From CAYGYG01 sp964354155 (GTDB lineage: Bacteria > Hydrothermota > Tepidihabitantia > SM23-42 > CAYGYG01), in assembly GCA_964354155.1 (NCBI GenBank), contig CAYGYG010000033.1, forward strand, positions 1 through 28,852: a stretch of 28,852 bases of DNA, given 5' to 3'. Under the pieces are notes generated by a model, which saw only the letters and a list, made by a program, of their open reading frames with translations, made no database searches and was not told the origin of the DNA. The position numbers and the translations under genes are program-made. This document shows, one piece after another, positions 23,901 through 28,852 of the stretch (position 1 is its first letter; every line of letters starts with the position of its first letter).

Positions 23901-25125
23901 TGGCCGCCTTCTCAATCAACTCCTTGACCTCTTCCTGACTCTTGCCCAGCAGGAAGACCAACTCCTCCGCCGTCGCCTTGACCACGGAAAGAACGCTGGT
24001 ATAGCCGCGGTTGATCAACTGCTGTTTGAGCTCATCGTCGACGCCCTCCAGATCCTTCATCGGGATCTTGGCCAGCTCCGCCTCTTTCTTTTCGATTTCG
24101 AATTCGCTCTCCTTTTTGAGGTCGATGTGCACGCCGGCAAGCTCCGACACCAAATCGACGTTCACCCCGCCTTTGCCGATCGCCTTGGAGTAGTCATCAT
24201 CGGGGATGATTGCTTTGACCGTCCGGTCATCAATCCTGATCACCTCTTTCACCCGCGCCGGGGACAATCCGCGTTCAATAAGCACCATCGGGTCGTCACT
24301 CCACTGGATGACATCAATTCTCTCCTTGCCCAGCTCCTTAACCACCGATTGTATGCGGGTACCCCGGAAACCGATGCAGGCGCCAACCGGATCAATACTC
24401 TTGTCTTTGGAGGCGACCGCCACCTTAGCCCGAACCCCGGCGGCCCGAACCACCTTGACAACCTCGATCAGCCCGTCACGGATTTCCGGAATCTCGATCG
24501 TCAACAGTTTCGACAGAAAGGCCGGGTCGGTGCGGGACAGGATGATTCTTGGCCCGAACGTCGACTTCTCGACTCTCAAGACAATCGCCTTGATCGGACC
24601 ATCAAGCCGGTAATACTCGTTCTTGACGATTCCGAAGCTGGGAATCGAGGCCTCGACTGGCCCCAAATCGACAACAATCTCGTTACGTCCCACGACCTTG
24701 ATGATACCCTTGGCAAGCTCACCGACTCGCTTCTGGTATTCATCATAGAGCCGGTCTTTTTCGGCTTCCCGAACCTTGTGGACGAGCGATTGTTTGATCG
24801 TGTCGATAATGCCCCGGCCCAAGTCATCAAGGATGATCAATGTCCGGAATTCGTCACCGACCGCGGCGCCGGGCTTTTCCTTCCGGGCCTCGTCCAAACC
24901 GATCTCCAGGCTTTCGTTTACAACGTCTTCAACAACCTTCTTGACGATACTGATCCTTATGTCGCCGCTTGCCTTGTTGACCAGGACTTCGACCTCGATG
25001 TCCTTCCCGAACTTCTTCTTGGCACCGGTGGAGATAGCCTCCTTCAGCGATTCGATCACGTAATCATAACGGACGCCCCGGGCCCGCGCAATCTGGGTCA
25101 AAGCTTCAAGAACTCCCTGGCTCAT
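23887..25125 (-). CDS. nusA: Transcription termination/antitermination factor NusA
   Basis: This 412-residue RNA-polymerase-associated factor has the N-terminal polymerase-binding domain (1-~125), an S1 domain (~130-200), and two KH domains (~200-340, including GACIGFRGTRIQSV and GKGGVNVDLV). A single short helix-hairpin-helix C-terminal segment (~350-412, EGVDDELKQQLINRGYTS) completes it. Length is at the compact end of the family, lacking E. coli-type double acidic repeats. ATG overlaps the rimP stop (ATGA) and its end overlaps infB. Confidence 0.96.
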   Translation of the reverse strand: MSQGVLEALTQIARARGVRYDYVIESLKEAISTGAKKKFGKDIEVEVLVNKASGDIRISIVKKVVEDVVNESLEIGLDEARKEKPGAAVGDEFRTLIILDDLGRGIIDTIKQSLVHKVREAEKDRLYDEYQKRVGELAKGIIKVVGRNEIVVDLGPVEASIPSFGIVKNEYYRLDGPIKAIVLRVEKSTFGPRIILSRTDPAFLSKLLTIEIPEIRDGLIEVVKVVRAAGVRAKVAVASKDKSIDPVGACIGFRGTRIQSVVKELGKERIDVIQWSDDPMVLIERGLSPARVKEVIRIDDRTVKAIIPDDDYSKAIGKGGVNVDLVSELAGVHIDLKKESEFEIEKKEAELAKIPMKDLEGVDDELKQQLINRGYTSVLSVVKATAEELVFLLGKSQEEVKELIEKAANAKA

Positions 25126-25571
25126 GCCCTGCCTCCTTTGACCAGCGCCGGCTCGGTCACGCGCGCCTTCTTGATTCGGCTGAAGGGGATATATGAAGTA
25201 CCGCCCTCAATCTGAATCCTTACCCCCTGGCCGTCGACCTCGAACAGTGTACCGAGGAGCACCTCGTCCGGCGTGACCACCTTGACGGTCTGCCCGCGGG
25301 CCTTCTCGTAATGCTCCGCTTTGCGCAGCGGCCGTTCAATCCCCGGCGAAGAAACTTCGAGCCGGTAGTTGCCCGCAATAACGTCCGCCTCGTCGAGACG
25401 TCGTGACAACAGCAAACTGACCCGGGCGCACAATTCGACGTCAACCCCGGCGGGCGCATCAATGAAGACACGCAGGGTCCGGGAGTGCTCGTTATAGAAA
25501 GCGTCATAGAGCGTGAGATCCGCACACGATCCCACCGCCTCTTCGATGATCCTGACGACTTCGGTCATCAT
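25122..25571 (-). CDS. rimP: Ribosome maturation factor RimP
   Basis: This 149-residue protein is needed for 30S assembly. Family signature segments include RTLRVFIDAPAGVDVELCARVS, LEVSSPGIERPL (the most diagnostic) and a C-terminal SH3-like domain with GTLFEVDGQGVRIQIEG. The first codon overlaps the proS stop (ATGA) and its stop overlaps the nusA start. This suggests translational coupling through the operon. Confidence 0.95.
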   Translation of the reverse strand: MMTEVVRIIEEAVGSCADLTLYDAFYNEHSRTLRVFIDAPAGVDVELCARVSLLLSRRLDEADVIAGNYRLEVSSPGIERPLRKAEHYEKARGQTVKVVTPDEVLLGTLFEVDGQGVRIQIEGGTSYIPFSRIKKARVTEPALVKGGRA

Positions 25572-27283
25572 GGCGTGAGCGCCTCCATCAGCTGCTGCCG
25601 CATCGCCACCACCTTGTCACCGACGCGTCCGCGTTCGACCGGTGTCTTTTCACCGCTCGCGCGCAACACGACATCAAGCTTGTTTTCCTTTACCCCCCGG
25701 GGGCCCACCGTCACGCCGATCGGAATCCCGGTCAAATCCCGGTCATTGAATTTTACGCCCGGGTTCTCGTCCCGGTCATCCCAGATCACATCAAGCTTCT
25801 TGGTCAAGAGCTCATTGTACAACTGCTCACTGACTTCGTAGCACTGTGGATCATTGACATTGACGGTCGTAATCGCGACCTCGTAGGGCGCAATCGAGAT
25901 CGGCCAGACGGCACCTTTCTCGTCGCCCGCCTGCTCACAGGCACAAGCCATGATTCGCTCGATACCAATGCCGTAGCTGCCCATGACGACGGCCTGCTCG
26001 GCGCCGCCCTTGTCCAGAAACTTGGCCTTGAGCGCTTTAGAATATTTATTCCCCAGCTTGAAGAGATGACCCAGTTCCACCGTCTCGACAACCTTGAGCA
26101 CAGCCCCGCAGACCACGCAGGCGTCTCCCGCCTTGACCAGCTTGAAGTCGAAGTAGTCAACCACCGCGCAATCTCGTTTGAGATTCAATCCGGTGATGTG
26201 ATGGTCGTTCCGGTTGGCCCCGGTTACGCGGCCGGTCGCGCCCTCCAGCCCGAGATCCGAGTAGATCTTCAAGCCGTCGACATTCTGCGGGCCGATGAAA
26301 CCGCCATCCGCGCCGAACCGGCCTCTTATCTCTTCATTCGTGGCCGGCCTGGCGTCCATGCCGAATTTCTTCCTGAGCTTCTCTTCGCTGATCTCGTAGT
26401 CACCCCGCACAAGCACCAGGAACGGCTCCCCACCCCGCATGAACACCATGCTCTTGACCAATTGTTCGGGTTTGACTTTCAAGAAAGCCGAGACTTCCTC
26501 GACGGTCCGCTGTCCCGGAGTCGCCACTAGTTTGAGCGGTTCATCGGCAAAGACGGCCGGCGGCAGGACCGAACGCGCGACATCAAGATTCGCCCGATAC
26601 CCGCATTTATCGCACACCGCGACGCTGTTTTCGCCGCCTTCAACCCGGGCCATGAACTCACTCGACGCACCCTCACCCATGATCCCGCCGGACGCCTGCA
26701 CCGCGAAGTAAGCCAGACCGCAGCGCTTGAAGATTCGGCTGTAGGCCTCGTGGTGCAGTTGGTAACTGCGTTCCAGCCCATCTTCATCAACATCCAGACT
26801 ATAGGAATCTTTCATGATGAACTGGCGCATCCGGATGATGCCGAATCTCGGCCTCGGCTCGTCCCGGAATTTGGTCTGAATCTGATACCAGATCTGCGGC
26901 AGGTCGCGGTAGGACCGGATCGATTTTGCGGCGAGCAGGGTAACGATCTCTTCATGCGTCGGGGACAGGGCAAAATCCTTGTCCTTTCTGTCCTTGAGGC
27001 GGAACATATCGTCGCCGTAGTCCTGCCACCGGCCCGATACCTCCCAGACTTCCCGCGGTGACAACACCGGCATGAGCAATTCCTGCGCCCCGATGCGGTC
27101 CATTTCCTGACGCACAATCGCCGTGACTTTCAAGAGCGTCCGCCAGGCCAGCGGCAGGTAAGAGTATACCCCGGAAGCCAAAGGCCGGATAAAACCCGCC
27201 TTGAGCAGGATCCGGTGGCTCTTGCTTTCCGCTTCCTTGGGCTCTTCACGCAGTGTCGTGATGAACGCTCGATTCCATTTCAT
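25568..27283 (-). CDS. proS: Prolyl-tRNA synthetase, bacterial type
   Basis: This 571-residue class II synthetase charges tRNA-Pro. The core has motif 1-like sequence (GVYSYLPLAWRTLLKV), motif 2 (FRDEPRPRFGIIRMRQFIMKDSYS), an inserted editing domain (~230-380, YbaK-like), motif 3 (GSYGIGIERIMA) and a C-terminal anticodon-binding domain. The length and editing insert mark the bacterial form. ATG 27283 lies 8 nt after a TATAAT box. It heads the translation operon, an arrangement reminiscent of Firmicutes, where proS also sits just ahead of the rimP-nusA cluster. Confidence 0.97.
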   Translation of the reverse strand: MKWNRAFITTLREEPKEAESKSHRILLKAGFIRPLASGVYSYLPLAWRTLLKVTAIVRQEMDRIGAQELLMPVLSPREVWEVSGRWQDYGDDMFRLKDRKDKDFALSPTHEEIVTLLAAKSIRSYRDLPQIWYQIQTKFRDEPRPRFGIIRMRQFIMKDSYSLDVDEDGLERSYQLHHEAYSRIFKRCGLAYFAVQASGGIMGEGASSEFMARVEGGENSVAVCDKCGYRANLDVARSVLPPAVFADEPLKLVATPGQRTVEEVSAFLKVKPEQLVKSMVFMRGGEPFLVLVRGDYEISEEKLRKKFGMDARPATNEEIRGRFGADGGFIGPQNVDGLKIYSDLGLEGATGRVTGANRNDHHITGLNLKRDCAVVDYFDFKLVKAGDACVVCGAVLKVVETVELGHLFKLGNKYSKALKAKFLDKGGAEQAVVMGSYGIGIERIMACACEQAGDEKGAVWPISIAPYEVAITTVNVNDPQCYEVSEQLYNELLTKKLDVIWDDRDENPGVKFNDRDLTGIPIGVTVGPRGVKENKLDVVLRASGEKTPVERGRVGDKVVAMRQQLMEALTP

Positions 27284-27291
27284 AGACTTGA

Positions 27292-27320
27292 ATTATACTC
27301 CGGAAATCAGGCTCAGTCAA
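27292..27320 (-). promoter_or_regulatory. Promoter of the proS-nusA-infB operon (near-leaderless)
   Basis: On the minus strand, TTGACT (27320-27315), a 17-bp spacer and TATAAT (27297-27292) are followed by 8 nt and ATG 27283. The predicted start is near 27285, giving a leader of about 2 nt. Confidence 0.78.
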
Positions 27321-27484
27321 TAGCAATCCGGGTGCCGTCGCGAAAATGGGTTCAGACCGTCCGAGTTACTCCTGAAAAATCAAAACATATCGTCGGGCAG
27401 TCTCGATGAAGGATGTAATCGACTGGGTTGTTACACGACTTTTGTAGAAGACATAAATTAAGAATAGATTTTAGGTGAAGTAAG

Positions 27485-27529
27485 GCTCATCTGAGCCACG
27501 GACGGAACTTAATCCGCCTGAAGCGGATT
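27485..27529 (-). terminator. Two hairpins 3' of the cysteine desulfurase gene, weak terminator
   Basis: On the minus strand, AATCCGC-TTCAG-GCGGATT (27529-27511) begins 2 nt after the stop codon. It is followed by GGCTC-AGAT-GAGCC (27497-27484 region) and TTACTT. T tracts are poor, so these may end the message inefficiently or with Rho. Confidence 0.45.
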
Positions 27530-27530
27530 G

Positions 27531-28685
27531 TTACTTAAGGGGCGATATCGCGCGGAGTTTCTCTACGATCGGAGGCAGGACATCGATCACGTAGTCAATG
27601 TCCGGCTCGGTGGTCAGCCGGCCAACGGTGAATCGGAGCGAACCATGGGCCTCTTCATGAAGCAAGCCGCAGGCCAAGAGCACGTGCGAGGGGTCAAGAT
27701 TCCCCGACGTACAGGCCGAGCCGCTGGATGCGGCGATTCCCTTCTGATCCATCTGCAGGAGCATAGCCTCCCCTTCAACCCGGCTGACCGCAATGTTGAC
27801 GTTGTTGGGCAGCCGAAGCGTCGGATGTCCATTGAGCCGAATGTCTTTGATGCGGTCAAAAAGCCCTTTGATGAGCCGGTCCCTCAGGGTCGTGCAGTGT
27901 TGATTGCGCGCGGCCATCTCGCTCATCGCGAGTTCGGCAGCCTTCGCAAGACCGACGATTCCCGGAACATTCTCGGTGCTGGCCCGCTTGCGCTTCTCCT
28001 GTCCCCCGCCCTGCATGAACGGGACAATCCGGGTGCCCTTTCTTATGTACAGCGCCCCCACGCCCTTGGGGCCGTAAATCTTGTGAGCCGAGAGCGCCAG
28101 CGTGTCGACTTTCAAGTCGTTGACATCGACCGGCAAGGAACCGGCCGTCTGTACTGCGTCGGTATGAAAGACCGCGCCCGGTTCATGCGCGATCGCGGCA
28201 ATCTCCTTGACCGGCTCGATCGTGCCAATTTCGTTGTTGGCATGCATGACCGAGACAATGATCGTATCCTTGCGCAGGGCCTTGCGTAGCGCTTCCGGGT
28301 CAACCAGCCCGTGCCGGTCCACGCCCAGATAAGTGACCTGAAAACCCTGCTTTTCCAGGAAGTGTGCGGGCTCCATCACGGCATGATGCTCGATTGCCGA
28401 AACAATGATATGCTTCCCCTTGTCCTGATACGCATACGCCAAACCCTTCATCGCGAAGTTGTCAGCCTCGGTGCCGCCGCTCGTGAAGTATATTTCGTCA
28501 GGACGGGCCCGAATCAGAGCCGCAATCTCGGCCCGCGCGTCTTCGACCGCACTCTTTGCCTCCTGCCCGAAAGAATGAACCGACGAAGGGTTGCCGTACT
28601 TTTCGTCAAGATAGGGCATCATCACCTTGATGACGTCCGGATGGGTCGGCGTCGTCGCCGCATAGTCCAAGTAGATTCTCTTCAT
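27531..28685 (-). CDS. Cysteine desulfurase (NifS/IscS family)
   Basis: This 384-residue PLP enzyme takes sulfur from cysteine to supply Fe-S cluster and tRNA thiolation pathways. The Schiff-base Lys202 lies in SAHKIYGPKG. His101 is in EHHAVMEP. The persulfide Cys325 sits in SSGSACTSG. GNPSSVHSFG is near the N-terminus. The extended loop around Cys325 is of the IscS/NifS type. No iscU, nifU or sufB gene adjoins it. Some NifS proteins also act on selenocysteine or deliver selenium to SelD. Given the selenoprotein gene at 16431, this role is possible but unproven. ATG 28685 is 10 nt after the -10 box. Confidence 0.93.
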   Translation of the reverse strand: MKRIYLDYAATTPTHPDVIKVMMPYLDEKYGNPSSVHSFGQEAKSAVEDARAEIAALIRARPDEIYFTSGGTEADNFAMKGLAYAYQDKGKHIIVSAIEHHAVMEPAHFLEKQGFQVTYLGVDRHGLVDPEALRKALRKDTIIVSVMHANNEIGTIEPVKEIAAIAHEPGAVFHTDAVQTAGSLPVDVNDLKVDTLALSAHKIYGPKGVGALYIRKGTRIVPFMQGGGQEKRKRASTENVPGIVGLAKAAELAMSEMAARNQHCTTLRDRLIKGLFDRIKDIRLNGHPTLRLPNNVNIAVSRVEGEAMLLQMDQKGIAASSGSACTSGNLDPSHVLLACGLLHEEAHGSLRFTVGRLTTEPDIDYVIDVLPPIVEKLRAISPLK

Positions 28686-28695
28686 GACCGCGTAG

Positions 28696-28723
28696 ATTAT
28701 ACGAAAGAGGAGCCGTTTGTCAA
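28696..28723 (-). promoter_or_regulatory. Promoter of the cysteine desulfurase gene (near-leaderless)
   Basis: On the minus strand, TTGACA (28723-28718), a 16-bp spacer and TATAAT (28701-28696) are followed by 10 nt and ATG 28685. Both boxes match consensus exactly. The predicted leader is about 4 nt. Confidence 0.82.
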
Positions 28724-28731
28724 GCGATCAT

Positions 28732-28761
28732 GTTGAGATTGCTGAAGAAAGCAATCTCAAC
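28732..28761. promoter_or_regulatory. Perfect 12-bp inverted repeat upstream of the desulfurase promoter
   Basis: The arms gttgagattgct and agcaatctcaac pair perfectly around gaagaa. The repeat lies 8 bp upstream of the -35 box. It may be an activator/repressor site or the end of an upstream transcript. No T tract is seen on either strand. Confidence 0.45.
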
Positions 28762-28852
28762 GATTACATTGATGAAGGAAGATTACAGTGATAATAATTT
28801 GCAGTGCGACCCTTTTGTCCAGACACTTTTCATGGTCGTGATGTGTAGAGAT

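Noticed and set aside
23812..25215. 467-codon open frame antisense to nusA/rimP (also 318 codons antisense to infB, 288 antisense to the 7899 gene)
   Set aside because: These long frames mirror GC-rich codon use of certain genes on the other strand and have no family-like sequence or start signals.

Overview
The window reads as a piece of an uncultured, mid-GC Gram-negative-type bacterium. Four predicted exported proteins end in a FlgD-like Ig / type-A sorting domain, as in Bacteroidetes/FCB relatives and candidate phyla such as WOR-3. One further gene looks like an outer-membrane protein. Intergenic DNA is littered with short palindromic repeats. The phylum is my inference from style; no marker in the window proves it.

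Layout. 1-6403: two exported proteins, a 1463-residue beta-propeller-like giant and a 603-residue FG-GAP protein. 6404-7898: a repeat island holding a small GIY-YIG nuclease gene inside a possible inverted-repeat unit, plus a truncated-looking exported protein. 7899-9299: a third exported beta-propeller protein. 9333-12898: a liv-type branched-chain amino acid ABC importer (livH-livM-livG-livF) with overlapping genes and no binding protein. 13057-16191 (minus): a 1044-residue membrane sensor with HAMP, about four GAF-like modules and an HD-GYP output domain. 16273-17484: a strong promoter region, a gene interrupted by one in-frame TGA, and a clear rho-independent terminator. 17840-17912 (minus): tRNA-Ala(TGC). 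18088-18957 (minus): probable outer-membrane protein. 19227-27283 (minus): translation operon proS-rimP-nusA-infB-ylxP(DUF503)-rbfA-nrnA-truB. 27531-28685 (minus): cysteine desulfurase.

The most exciting item is the gene at 16431-17438. Its only interruption is a TGA exactly where a thioredoxin-fold exported protein should have the first Cys of its CxxC motif (TGA-Pro-Ser-Cys). Translation stays open in frame to the sorting domain. A hairpin of about 21 base pairs starts 4 nt after the TGA. TGA is a normal stop elsewhere in the window. The best reading is an exported selenoprotein with a bacterial SECIS element, which automatic gene calling would truncate.

A second theme is promoter design. 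The livH, proS, cysteine desulfurase and outer-membrane protein genes each have near-consensus -35/-10 boxes (16-17 bp spacer) ending only 6-10 nt before ATG. This implies essentially leaderless mRNAs. By contrast, the selenoprotein and several other exported-protein genes have good Shine-Dalgarno sites.
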